Of a DNA stretch of 64,000 bases, positions 7,811 through 16,538 are shown piece by piece (position 1 is the stretch's first letter; the number at the start of each line of letters is the position of its first letter). The translations under genes were made by a program, and so were the position numbers. Source of the DNA: Thermocrispum agreste DSM 44070 (GTDB lineage: Bacteria; Actinomycetota; Actinomycetes; Mycobacteriales; Pseudonocardiaceae). The notes under the pieces were generated by a model. It had not been told where the DNA came from. It ran no database searches and was given only the letters and a program-made list of their open reading frames with translations. The stretch covers positions 58,303 through 122,302 of the forward strand of contig NZ_KE386603.1 in assembly GCF_000427905.1 (NCBI RefSeq), in the 5' to 3' direction.

Positions 7811-8642
7811 GGATCGGAAGGCCGCGGCGCGGGCGCTTCGCGTGGACCGCAGCGACGCAGGCACGACGGCGCGGTGCGGACGGGCTGCCCGGCTGTGTTG
7901 GATGCAGCGACCGGACGCCGCCGAGAGCAGGAACGCGCCGCGACTGAACGTGTCAAACAGCCCGGAAACCCGCCTGGCCCACTTTGACGCCGTGTCGCGG
8001 TGAGGCCAGGGAGACGGGCCGTATTGCCCTGGCACGCGCTGGGACCAGGCCGTGCTCGGAGTGCGGCCGGGCGCGTGGGCGGCCCGACTGGTACCGGAGT
8101 GTGCGTGGATGGCGCAGGGTGCGGCATGCGATCGGTGGTGGGAACGACCGCTGGTGGGGTCGGGAGTCGCGGTGCGGCCGGGCAGCGCGCGGGTGCGGTG
8201 CGACCGGGCGTGGGATGAGCATGTCGGCTGGGAGTGCCCTGTGAGGACAGGGCGCGCGGGTGCGGTGCGACCGGGTGTGGGCGGCTGTGTGCCAGTCGGG
8301 AGTGCGTGGTGTGGCGGCGCAGGGTGCCCATGCGATCGGTGGTGGGGAGGACCGTTGGTGGGGTCGAGAGTCGCGGTGCGGCCGGACGGCACGGGGTGTG
8401 CGCTGCGGGCGGGCGCGGGATGACCGTGCCGTCGTATCTGGGGGTACCCGTGAGGTCAGGGGGCGCGGGAGGCACGGCGCGACTGGGCGGGCGGGTCGGG
8501 AATGTGTGGCGGGTGCGCGGGATGCGCCGGGACATCGGGCGCGGGGTGACCTTTCCGGGATGCGCCGGGGCATCGGGCCCGGGATGACCGTGCCAGGAAG
8601 CGTCGTCAGGCCCGGCGCCCCGGCATGGCCGCCATGCCGGCT
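7811..8642. repeat. Gene-free spacer with nested imperfect tandem repeats
   Basis: No convincing gene lies in this 832-bp convergent gap. From about 8097 to 8500 two diverged copies of a roughly 200-bp unit follow each other. The best-conserved parts are about 8130-8187 and 8331-8388 (starting ATGCGATCGGTGGTGGG). A smaller unit repeats at 8520-8551 and 8558-8589 (period 38, four mismatches in 32). The + strand is markedly G- and T-rich. All six frames are open for long stretches only because stop codons are rare at this composition. Confidence 0.7.
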
Positions 8643-10289
8643 TTACCAGGGCACGTCCGGCGAGCGGTGGAAGGCGATGCCCAGCGCCTCCAGCCGCGGG
8701 CCGTGCTTGGCCAGCCGCTTGCGGAAGTCCTGCCAGTTGCGGTCCTTCTGCGGCGTCCAGCCGACCTCGGCGATGGCCGCCAGCCGGGGGAAGGCCTGCC
8801 GCTCGATGTCGGCCTCGGTCTCCACCAGCTCGGTCCACAGCGGCGCCTCCACCCCGAGGATCGCCTGCTCGCCCACGCCCGCCAGGTAGCGGGCCGGATC
8901 CCAGTCGTAGGCGGTCTGCACGCTGACCGGGCCGGCCCACTTGTTGCCCCGGGCATCCGACTCGAAGTACTTCATGTCGATGTAGGTCTTGTCCGCGGGC
9001 GACATCACCACCCGGTTGCCGGAGCGGGCGGCGGCTGCCGTGGCGGCGTGGGCACGCTCGAGCCGCCAGTACTGCACCACGGCCTCCTTCGGCAGGTCCG
9101 CCTCGGCGTACTCGTGCCAGCCGATGGGCCGCTTGCCCGCCTCCAGCACCATCGGAAGGACCTCGCCGATGAACCGGCGGTAGGCCTGCGGCTTGGTCGA
9201 CTGCGCCTCGTCCCCGCCGATGTGCAGGTACGGACCCGGAGTCAGCTCGGCGACCTCCTCGATGACGTCCCGCACGAACTCGTAGGTTTTCGGCTTCTCC
9301 ACGCACAGCGTGGAAAACCCGACCTGCGTGCCGGTGTACGGCGAGCGCGCCTTGCCGTCGCAGCTCAGCTCCGGGTAGGCCGCCAACGCCGCCTGGGTGT
9401 GACCGGGCATGTCGAACTCGGGCACGATGGTCACCCCGCGCCGCTGGGCGTAGCGGACGATCGACGTGTAGTCGCGCTGGCTGAACCAGCCGCCTCGCCC
9501 GCCGCCGACCTGGGTGCGGCCGCCCACCCTGGTCAGGTTCGGCCACTTGCGGATCTCCAGCCGCCAGCCTTGGTCGTCGGACAGGTGCAGGTGCAGATGA
9601 TTGATCTTGTAGCGGGCGATCCGGTCGATGTGCCGTTTCACCGTCTCGGCGTCGAAGAAGTGGCGGGCGACGTCGAGCATCGTCCCGCGATAGCGGAAGC
9701 GCGGGTAGTCGGTGATCACTCCGCCTGCGATCACCAGATCGCCACGCGGACGCTTCCCGGCGACGACTTCAGGCGGGAGCAGCTGCAGCAACGTCTGCAC
9801 ACCGTTGAGCAGGCCCGCCCGGTCCGCTCCGGTCAGCGTCACGCGAGTGCGAGTCACCTCGAGCCGGTACCCCTGCGGCGGAAGATCACCCGAATCGGCG
9901 AGTTCGAGCGCGATCACCTGCCCGCGCGGGGTGTCCGGCAGCTCGTACCGGGTGGATCGGCGCAGCGTCTCGCGCAACAGCCCGGCGGCGTCGGAGGCCG
10001 CCCGAGCAGCCCGCGGCTCCTCCGGCGCGACGATCGCGGTGGTTTCGTCCAGTGGGAAGTTCTGCTGCGGTGCCTGTTCCACCCGCACCGGCGCGGGGAT
10101 GACGTCAGTCAACTGGGGATTCCCTTTCGGCAACGTCACGGGAGCAGGAGCCCGCGACGACGTCATCGCAGGCGGCGCGGGTGATGGCGGCGTCGGCTGG
10201 GCGGGCGGTTCGCTCGTCGGGGTACACGCGGTGAGCAAAACCGCTCCGACCAGCGAGCAACCTAGCGCTCGGGCCCGGCGTCTACGCAC
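8643..10289 (-). CDS. Secreted lipoprotein beta-N-acetylhexosaminidase, glycoside hydrolase family 20
   Basis: A 548-residue exo-hexosaminidase that removes terminal GlcNAc or GalNAc from chitin oligomers or glycans. Residues 1-22 are a lipoprotein signal (SLVGAVLLTAC, lipidated C22), followed by a Pro/Ser/Thr-rich linker to about residue 55. The GH20b domain comes next and then the catalytic barrel, starting near YPRFRYRGTMLDVARHF. HLHLHLSDDQGWRLEI and the catalytic pair D360-E361 in YLHIGGDEAQST are intact. GTG at 10289 is chosen because it gives a proper lipoprotein signal; an upstream open frame of several hundred codons on the same strand is an artefact of base composition. The kinase gene is divergent, 126 bp away. 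Confidence 0.92.
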   Translation of the reverse strand: MRRRRARALGCSLVGAVLLTACTPTSEPPAQPTPPSPAPPAMTSSRAPAPVTLPKGNPQLTDVIPAPVRVEQAPQQNFPLDETTAIVAPEEPRAARAASDAAGLLRETLRRSTRYELPDTPRGQVIALELADSGDLPPQGYRLEVTRTRVTLTGADRAGLLNGVQTLLQLLPPEVVAGKRPRGDLVIAGGVITDYPRFRYRGTMLDVARHFFDAETVKRHIDRIARYKINHLHLHLSDDQGWRLEIRKWPNLTRVGGRTQVGGGRGGWFSQRDYTSIVRYAQRRGVTIVPEFDMPGHTQAALAAYPELSCDGKARSPYTGTQVGFSTLCVEKPKTYEFVRDVIEEVAELTPGPYLHIGGDEAQSTKPQAYRRFIGEVLPMVLEAGKRPIGWHEYAEADLPKEAVVQYWRLERAHAATAAAARSGNRVVMSPADKTYIDMKYFESDARGNKWAGPVSVQTAYDWDPARYLAGVGEQAILGVEAPLWTELVETEADIERQAFPRLAAIAEVGWTPQKDRNWQDFRKRLAKHGPRLEALGIAFHRSPDVPW

Positions 10290-10415
10290 AGAATGCTTGC
10301 CGCGAGGATGCACCCGTCCAGCACAACACGACAGCAATTCGCCCCGTGTGCCGGGGTGGCGATCGCGGTACCCGACATACTGGAGTTCCGCGCTCGGACG
10401 ACGGAGGGAGGGCCG

Positions 10416-12140
10416 ATGTTCACCGACCTGGCCGGCTCCTTGCTGTCGTTCGCCAAACAGCTGTTCGGCCCCGGCATCTGCCCGGGCGAGTGGGTGTGGG
10501 CCACGATGACCGCCGGGGCGCTCATCGCACTGCTGCCGGTGCTGGCCTCGGTGATCGTCGCGCTGGTCCGCAAAGTGACCGGCAACGTCTACAACACCGC
10601 GACCATCGCCACGTTCGCCACCGTCGGCGGTGTCTTCGTGCTGGTCCTGCCGTGGATGCTGATGATGGGCGCCTCGGAGGTGTACCACGCGGCGTTCACC
10701 GGTGGCGGTCCCGGGCGCACCGGGTTGACGTTCGCCGACCTGGAGTCGCTGCGCACCACGGAGTGCGAGCTGGTCGGCAACCAGCGCAAGCACCTCGGCG
10801 GCGGCCAGAACGTCTTCGAGGTGGTCTTCTACCCGAAGAGCTCGCTGTCGTACTGGCTCTACCTGATCGCGCTGGTGGGCCTGCCCCTGCTGGTCGGGTT
10901 CTTCGTCATGCTGCAGGCGCGGATGGCGATGCGGCGCGGGCCGCACTGGCCCGCCCGCCTGCTGTGGGGGCCGTTCGTGGCCCTGGCGCTGCTGAGCATG
11001 CCGGTCAGCGCCAACACCGCCATGTACCTGTGGATCGGTTTCCTGCCGATCTCGGTGCTCGGCCTGGTGCCGCTGGCGATGATCGGGCCGCCCAGCTGGC
11101 AGGCCATCCGCCGGGCTGACCAGAAGGCCGCCTTGGCCGCGGCACCGCCCTCCCCACCGCCCTACCGGCCGGAGCCCGCACCTCCGCCACCGCCGCCACC
11201 ACCCCCGCCGAAGCAGTACGCGCCCACCGCGCTCGCGCCCCAGCCGGAGCCGGGCAGCCCGGGTGGTCCGGTCCCGGCGATGGCCGCGGCCGCCGCGCCG
11301 TTGCCGAGGAAGCACGGCAGGTACCGCAGGGTGCGCAAGCTCGGCCACGGCGGCATGGGCACCGTCTGGGAGGCGATCGACACCCAGCTGGACCGCCGGG
11401 TGGCGCTGAAGATCGCGCACGCCCCGGACCCGGACACCGAGCAGCGCATGCAGCGCGAGGCCAAGGCACTGGCCCAGATCAACCACCCCAATTGCGTCAA
11501 GGTCTACGACCTGGTGGAGGAAGAGGACGGCCTGGCGCTGGTGATGGAGTACCTGGAGGGCGAGGCGCTGGCGTTCGCGGTCGACCGCAACGGCCCGATC
11601 GACGACGTCGCCGCCGCCCGGCTCTGGTCGACCATGGCCTCGGCGCTGCTGGCCGCGCACGAGCGGGGCGTGTTGCACCGGGACGTGAAGCCGTCCAACG
11701 TGATCATCGACCCCGCGGGTACGCCGCACCTGATCGACTTCGGCATCGCGCGCAGCAAGGACGACGCGAAGATGACGGCCACCGGGATGATGATCGGCAC
11801 CCCGGACTACACCGCGCCGGAAACGGCGAACGGTGCGCCGGCCACGCCCGCGTCGGACGCCTGGCAGCTGGCCGCGACAGTCAGCTACGCGCTGACCGGC
11901 CACCCACCGCGCGGGGTGAAGGAGAACCCGATGGCCGCGCTGATCGCGGCATCCCGGGCTGAGCCGCCGAGCCACCTGCCCGAGCGCAGCGTGCACATCC
12001 GGTTGCTCCGCGCCTCGCTCGACGCCCAGCCGCGCAACCGCCCGACGCTGCAGACCGTGGTGCGCGAGGTGAATGGCTGGCTGGCCAAGGTCGGGGAGTC
12101 CCGCGAGGGCCCGGTGACGCGGATGATGCCGCGGGCCTGA
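10416..12140 (+). CDS. Membrane Ser/Thr protein kinase with N-terminal multi-pass domain
   Basis: A 574-residue kinase with unusual order. A membrane region with about five hydrophobic segments (around 27-52, 62-85, 145-168, 183-200 and 203-224) comes first. A proline-rich linker (about 243-297, with a run of ten prolines) follows, and the catalytic domain is at the C-terminus (about 302-560). Kinase motifs are complete: glycine loop LGHGGMGTVWEA, K332 in VALKIA, HRDVKPSN (D423), DFG (441-443) and TPDYTAPE. ATG 10416 follows GGAGGGAGGG. Most actinobacterial Pkn kinases have the catalytic domain first, then one membrane span and an external sensor. Substrate and signal are unknown. Confidence 0.9.
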   Translation: MFTDLAGSLLSFAKQLFGPGICPGEWVWATMTAGALIALLPVLASVIVALVRKVTGNVYNTATIATFATVGGVFVLVLPWMLMMGASEVYHAAFTGGGPGRTGLTFADLESLRTTECELVGNQRKHLGGGQNVFEVVFYPKSSLSYWLYLIALVGLPLLVGFFVMLQARMAMRRGPHWPARLLWGPFVALALLSMPVSANTAMYLWIGFLPISVLGLVPLAMIGPPSWQAIRRADQKAALAAAPPSPPPYRPEPAPPPPPPPPPPKQYAPTALAPQPEPGSPGGPVPAMAAAAAPLPRKHGRYRRVRKLGHGGMGTVWEAIDTQLDRRVALKIAHAPDPDTEQRMQREAKALAQINHPNCVKVYDLVEEEDGLALVMEYLEGEALAFAVDRNGPIDDVAAARLWSTMASALLAAHERGVLHRDVKPSNVIIDPAGTPHLIDFGIARSKDDAKMTATGMMIGTPDYTAPETANGAPATPASDAWQLAATVSYALTGHPPRGVKENPMAALIAASRAEPPSHLPERSVHIRLLRASLDAQPRNRPTLQTVVREVNGWLAKVGESREGPVTRMMPRA

Positions 12141-12265
12141 GCCACGCTGGTCGCGCTGCTGCCAGGGGGCGGATGCTGCTGGCGCTCGGAATTCACGCGG
12201 GGTCGTGCTGCCGGTCGTGCCGGGCGAGGCAGGTGCTGCCGGGGCCTGCTGAACCACACGATGCC

Positions 12266-12486
12266 GTGCTGGTGGCGGATCTCGCGGTGCGTGGGCTGTT
12301 GCTGGTTGGTCGGCTGGTGCGTTGGTTGGCCTGGTCTTGTCGGGTGGGTTGCGGGGGCTGGTCGGCCGGGTTTGTGGGTGGTCTGGGCAAGCGTGCTGTT
12401 TTGCTGGTCGAGGCGGTGCTGTGCTGGTGGCGGATCTCGCGGTGTGTGGGCTGTTGCTGGTTGGTCGGCTGGTGCGTTGGTTGGCC
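12266..12486. repeat. 155-bp tandem duplication in a convergent spacer
   Basis: A 66-bp block at 12266-12331 recurs at 12421-12486 with one mismatch (GGTGCGTGGG against GGTGTGTGGG), a period of 155 bp. The sequences between and upstream are more weakly similar. The whole 12141-12772 gap is G/T-rich on the + strand and contains no convincing gene; its right end holds a tryptophan dioxygenase relic. Confidence 0.9.
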
Positions 12487-12696
12487 CGGCCGTGTCAGGC
12501 AGGTCGTGAGGCTGCTGGTCGACCGAGCTACGAGCGCCGCGCGCGGGCTGGCCGATGCCGCTGAGCCAGGCCCCGTGACAGTCCGGAAGCGCCCGTGCCC
12601 GCAGGACGACCGGCCGTCGCCGCATGCGGGCTGTGCTCGCCTGGCACGGCACAGTCGAGTCCGACCGCTGCCCGCAGGCTCGGTGCGTCATGACGG

Positions 12697-12756
12697 TACT
12701 ACCTGGTCCGGTACGGCTACCAGGTGCCGCGCGAGATCCTGGAGCGCGACGTCGCC
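12697..12756 (+). pseudogene. 20-codon relic of a second tryptophan 2,3-dioxygenase
   Basis: Read in one + frame, this segment encodes YYLVRYGYQVPREILERDVA. It matches KynA residues 158-177 (HYLVKHGYQVPREILERD) at 15 of 20 positions, and about 85 percent of the bases agree. Similarity stops on both sides; the following sequence is the 3' end of trkA on the other strand. There is no start, heme ligand or active site. It is a fragment of a lost paralogue or of an older kynA copy and cannot be functional. Confidence 0.75.
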
Positions 12757-12772
12757 CTACGGCGCCTGCCGC

Positions 12773-13441
12773 TCAGGTCAGCTCGGCGAAGCGTTCGGTG
12801 TCTTTCGCCTTGCCCGCCACGATCAGCAGGTCGCCCGGCCGCACCATGGTCTCCGCCGTGGCGTAGGTGAACCCTTCCCCGCGCCGCTTGATGCTCACCA
12901 CCGTGATGCCGTACTTGCTGCGCAGCTGCGACTCACCGAGCGTGCGGCCGACCGCTTCCCGCGGCGCCAGGGTCTTGACCATGGCGTAGTCGTCCTCGAA
13001 CTCGATGTAGTCCAGCATCCGGCCCATCACCAGGTGGGCCACCCGCTCGCCCATGTCGTGCTCGGGCAGTACCACGTGGTGCGCCCCGACCCGCTCCAGG
13101 ATCTTGGCGTGCTGGCGGGACAGCGCTTTCGCCCAGATCTTCTTGACTCCGAAGTCCGACAGGATCGACGTGGTCAGGATGCTCGCCTCGAGGTCGGCTC
13201 CGATCGCCACCACCGCGCGCGGGTACTCGTGCACGTTCAGCTGGCGCAGCGCCTCCTCGTCGGTGCTGTCCACCACGGCGACGTGCGTCAGGTCGTCGGC
13301 CCACGCGTTCACCAGCTTCTCGTTGCGGTCCAGGCCGAGCACCTCGGTGTTGCCGCTCACCAGCTCCAGCGCCAGCGAGCTGCCGAACCGGCCGAGGCCG
13401 ATGACGACCGCGCGATTGTCCGAGTGTTCCTTCTTAGCCAA
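12773..13441 (-). CDS. trkA: Potassium uptake regulatory subunit (TrkA/KtrA, RCK domains)
   Basis: A 222-residue cytoplasmic gating subunit of a K+ transporter. The RCK-N Rossmann domain starts with the nucleotide motif GLGRFG (15-20) and contains GLDRNEKLVNAW with the adenosine-binding acidic residue. RCK-C occupies about 140-222. It binds NAD(H) or ATP/ADP and controls KtrB. The TTG start at 13441 overlaps the end of ktrB by 8 bp and is supported by GGAGGAGC about 9 nt upstream (inside ktrB), so the two are translated together. Confidence 0.92.
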   Translation of the reverse strand: MAKKEHSDNRAVVIGLGRFGSSLALELVSGNTEVLGLDRNEKLVNAWADDLTHVAVVDSTDEEALRQLNVHEYPRAVVAIGADLEASILTTSILSDFGVKKIWAKALSRQHAKILERVGAHHVVLPEHDMGERVAHLVMGRMLDYIEFEDDYAMVKTLAPREAVGRTLGESQLRSKYGITVVSIKRRGEGFTYATAETMVRPGDLLIVAGKAKDTERFAELT

Positions 13442-14843
13442 CGATCGGTCGCTCCTCCGGTAGTTCGTAGCGGCGCCTGCGTTCGCGCAGCGCCAGTGCG
13501 GTGGCCGTGGTGATCGGTCCGATCCTGCCGATGAACATCAGCCCGGCGAAGATCAGCGCGCCGGCGACCGGCAGGTGCTGGGTCAGCCCGGTGGACAGTC
13601 CCACGGTCCCGAACGCGGAAATCACCTCGAACAACACCTGCTCCAGCCGGTGGTCGGTCAATGCCAGGACGACCATCGTCGTCGTCATCACCAGTCCGAC
13701 ACCGAGCAGCGCCACTGTCAAGGCCTGCCGCTGCACCATCGGCGACAGCCGCCGCCCCATCACGTGCACAGTCGGTTCGCCCCGGATCTCGGCCCAGATG
13801 ACGAACGCCAGCAGCGCGAACGTGGTGACCTTGATGCCGCCCGCGGTGCTGGCGCTGCCGCCGCCGATGAACATCAGCACGTCGTACAGCAGCAGCGACT
13901 CGGAGGTCATGTCGCTGACATGGACGGTGGTCAGCCCGATGGAGCGGGGGACGACGGACCCGAACAACGCCGTCACGATCTTCTCGCCGACCCCCATCGG
14001 GCCGAGCGTGAGCGGGTTGTTCCACTCGGCGATCAGCAGGAACACGAACCCGACCACCAGCAGGATGGCCGAGGTGAGCAGGGTGATCTTGGTGTGCAGC
14101 GACCAGCGTCGCGGGTGACGAGCCCGCCTGCCCAGCTCGAACAGCACCGGGAAGCCGATCCCGGCGATGATTCCCACCACGGCGATCGGAATACCCATCC
14201 AGGCGTCGCCCGCGTACCTGGTGAGGCTGTCGGAGTGCAGGGAGAACCCGCCGCCGGTGAACGTCGAGACGCTGTGGAAGACACCGGAGTACAGCGCCCT
14301 GCCGAACGGCACGTGGTAGCCGATCATTAGCCGCGCGGTCAGGATCACCGCCAGTGCGGCCTCGATGACCGCGCAGATGATCACCACCCGCCGCACGATC
14401 AGCCGCACGTCGCCGAAGCCGATGCCGCGCATCTCCGCCTGCATGGTCATCTGCATCCGCAGGCTGAACCTGCGGGCCACCAGCAGCCCGAGCACCGAGG
14501 CGATGGTCACGATGCCGATGCCACCGATCTGCATCAGCACCAGCAGCACCACGTGACCGAACTCCGACCAGTAGAACTCGGTGTCCACCACGGTCAGCCC
14601 GGTCACGCAGACCGCCGAGGTCGAGGTGAACAACGCGGTGACGAAGTCGGTGGACTCACCGCTGGCGGTGGCCACGGGCAGCATCAGCACCAGCGTGCCG
14701 AACAGGATGAAACCAGCGAAAAGACTCAGTACCGCGCGGGTGGGGTGACCACCGCCCGGCATCAACGTGCCCAACGCTCGGCGCGCGGCCGCGGCCCGCG
14801 TCAGCGGACGTGGAGGAGGATCCTCCGGCGCGTCCTCGATCAC
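13434..14843 (-). CDS. ktrB: Potassium transporter channel subunit (KtrB/TrkH family)
   Basis: A 469-residue membrane protein of the superfamily of K+ transporters. It has four M1-P-M2 repeats, each with a filter glycine in a recognisable pore loop: STSAVCVTGL, SVSTFTGGGF, SVVPRSIGLTT and SAFGTVGLSTGL. It imports K+ together with the downstream TrkA-type subunit. The GTG start at 14843 lies 9 nt after the stop of pmt, suggesting a pmt-ktrB-trkA transcript. Confidence 0.92.
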   Translation of the reverse strand: MIEDAPEDPPPRPLTRAAAARRALGTLMPGGGHPTRAVLSLFAGFILFGTLVLMLPVATASGESTDFVTALFTSTSAVCVTGLTVVDTEFYWSEFGHVVLLVLMQIGGIGIVTIASVLGLLVARRFSLRMQMTMQAEMRGIGFGDVRLIVRRVVIICAVIEAALAVILTARLMIGYHVPFGRALYSGVFHSVSTFTGGGFSLHSDSLTRYAGDAWMGIPIAVVGIIAGIGFPVLFELGRRARHPRRWSLHTKITLLTSAILLVVGFVFLLIAEWNNPLTLGPMGVGEKIVTALFGSVVPRSIGLTTVHVSDMTSESLLLYDVLMFIGGGSASTAGGIKVTTFALLAFVIWAEIRGEPTVHVMGRRLSPMVQRQALTVALLGVGLVMTTTMVVLALTDHRLEQVLFEVISAFGTVGLSTGLTQHLPVAGALIFAGLMFIGRIGPITTATALALRERRRRYELPEERPIVG

Positions 14844-14852
14844 GTCAGCAGC

Positions 14853-16421
14853 TTACTTCCATGACGGCAACCACAGCTCGGCTTCCCAGTGCGCGTGGGT
14901 GATCGATTCGCCGTTGAGGATCGGCCACAGCCAGACGAAGTTCGCCACCACCAACCCCACGTACAGCGACACCGCCAGCAGCCCGGTGCCCCGGCGTTCC
15001 AGCCCGGCGCTGGCGCTGCCCAGCACCTGGCCGAGCACCAGCGTCAGCGCCAGCACCAGGAACGGGGCCATCGGGGTGGCGTAGAAGAAGTACATCTGCC
15101 GGTCCACGTCCCGGAACCAGGGCAGGTAACCGGCGAAGTAGCCGGTGAGCACCATCGCGTAGCGCCAGTCCAGCCGGAAGACCGCGCGCCACAGACCCCA
15201 CAGCAGCACCGGCACGGCCAGCCACCACATGGCCGGGGTGCCGATCAGCATGGTCGCTCGGACGCACTCGTCGCGGCCGCAGCCCGCGGCCTCCGGGCCG
15301 TTGCTCCAGTAGTAGAGCATCGGCCGCAACCCCATCGGCCAGGTCCACGGCTTGGATTCCCACGGGTGCGGGTCACCCTCCGGGGTGTGCAACCCGGCGT
15401 GGAAGTCCAGCACGTTGACGTGATACGCCAGGAAGGACCGCACCGTGTCGGGCAGCAGCCCGGCCAGCACGCCGCCCTGCCCGGTGATCTCGACGTAGTG
15501 GCGGTCGGTGGCGGTCTCGCTGGCGAACCACGCCCACCAAGTGGCGACGTAGACCGCCACGGCCAACACGCCGACGGTCGCCACGGCGGGGAACAGGTCG
15601 CGGCGCAGCACTCCGCGGAGCGGGCGCTCGACCCCGGCGGTGCGTCGCGCGCTCCAGTCCATCGCCAGGATGAGCAACCCGAAGGCCACCACGAAGTACA
15701 GGCCGGACCACTTCACCCCGCAGGCCAGGCCGAGCAGCACGCCGGCGCCGACTCGCCACCACCGGTAGCCGAGCCGCGGTCCGTACGAGTCGTCGCCGAT
15801 CCAGCCCTTGCGGACCGCTTCGGCGAGCCGTTCGCGCACCTGTTCGCGGTCCATCACCACGCAGCCGAACGCGGCCACCACGAACACGGTGAGGAAAATG
15901 TCCAGCATCCCCATGCGCGACTGGACGTGCAGCACGCCGTCGCAGATGAGCAACACCCCGGCGATCGCGCCGAGCAGCGTGGACCTGGTCAGCCGGCGCG
16001 CGATGCGGACGACCAGCAGCACCAGCACGATGCCGGAGATCGCGGCGGTGAACCGCCATCCCCAGCCGTTGTAGCCGAACAGCCACTCGCCGATGGCGAT
16101 CAGCTGTTTGCCCACCGGCGGGTGCACGACGAGTTCGTAGCCGTAGTTGTCCTCGTAACCGCCGTTGCGCAGCATCTGCCACGCCTGTGGCACGTAGTGC
16201 TTCTCGTCGAACACCGGGGTGCCGTGGTCGGTGGGCCAGCCAAGGTTCCACAGGCGCACCACGGCCGCGAGCGCGGTGACGACCGCGGTGACGATCCACG
16301 AGCGGGCACGGTCCGCCGGCAGCGGACGCCCGCGCAGCGCCAGCTCGACGTCGGAGGGAGGACGGCCACCACCGAAGCCGGGGTAGCTGGCTCGGAGGTC
16401 GTCCGGCAGAACCGCGGTCAC
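14853..16421 (-). CDS. pmt: Protein O-mannosyltransferase
   Basis: A 522-residue multi-pass membrane glycosyltransferase of the GT39 (PMT) family. It transfers mannose from polyprenyl-phosphate-mannose to Ser/Thr of exported proteins. The catalytic D72-E73 pair lies in the first external loop (TPVFDEKHYVPQAW), and about ten hydrophobic segments follow. GTG 16421 is the first start giving the family N-terminus. It is divergent from rsmI, as in the corresponding M. tuberculosis region (Rv1002c/Rv1003). Exported Ala/Pro/Thr-rich lipoproteins in this window are possible substrates, which is inference only. Confidence 0.93.
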   Translation of the reverse strand: MTAVLPDDLRASYPGFGGGRPPSDVELALRGRPLPADRARSWIVTAVVTALAAVVRLWNLGWPTDHGTPVFDEKHYVPQAWQMLRNGGYEDNYGYELVVHPPVGKQLIAIGEWLFGYNGWGWRFTAAISGIVLVLLVVRIARRLTRSTLLGAIAGVLLICDGVLHVQSRMGMLDIFLTVFVVAAFGCVVMDREQVRERLAEAVRKGWIGDDSYGPRLGYRWWRVGAGVLLGLACGVKWSGLYFVVAFGLLILAMDWSARRTAGVERPLRGVLRRDLFPAVATVGVLAVAVYVATWWAWFASETATDRHYVEITGQGGVLAGLLPDTVRSFLAYHVNVLDFHAGLHTPEGDPHPWESKPWTWPMGLRPMLYYWSNGPEAAGCGRDECVRATMLIGTPAMWWLAVPVLLWGLWRAVFRLDWRYAMVLTGYFAGYLPWFRDVDRQMYFFYATPMAPFLVLALTLVLGQVLGSASAGLERRGTGLLAVSLYVGLVVANFVWLWPILNGESITHAHWEAELWLPSWK

Positions 16422-16526
16422 GGGGCACCATGGTAGGTCCAGGAACGTGAGGGCCGTGTGCCGTTGGATCGGCGCCACAGCGGCTGGCGGCGGCCCGACA
16501 CCCCGGTTCGGCGGGCGCGGCCGATT

Positions 16527-16532
16527 TAGGAT
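16527..16532 (+). promoter_or_regulatory. -10 box TAGGAT of leaderless rsmI
   Basis: TAGGAT ends 6 nt before the GTG start and there is no ribosome site, as expected for a leaderless mRNA. Confidence 0.55.
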
Positions 16533-16538
16533 CGCCGG

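Noticed and set aside
8090-8590. CRISPR-like array
   Set aside because: Repeat units are long (about 200 and 38 bp), imperfect and few, with no regular spacers and no cas genes nearby.
10290-12257. Minus-strand extension of the GH20 frame through the kinase gene
   Set aside because: The lipoprotein signal begins at GTG 10289; everything upstream is the reverse of the kinase gene and has no protein-like composition.
12173-13513. Open frame of about 446 codons on the + strand across the spacer and trkA
   Set aside because: The second half is antisense to trkA and the first half runs through a tandem duplication without keeping a domain.
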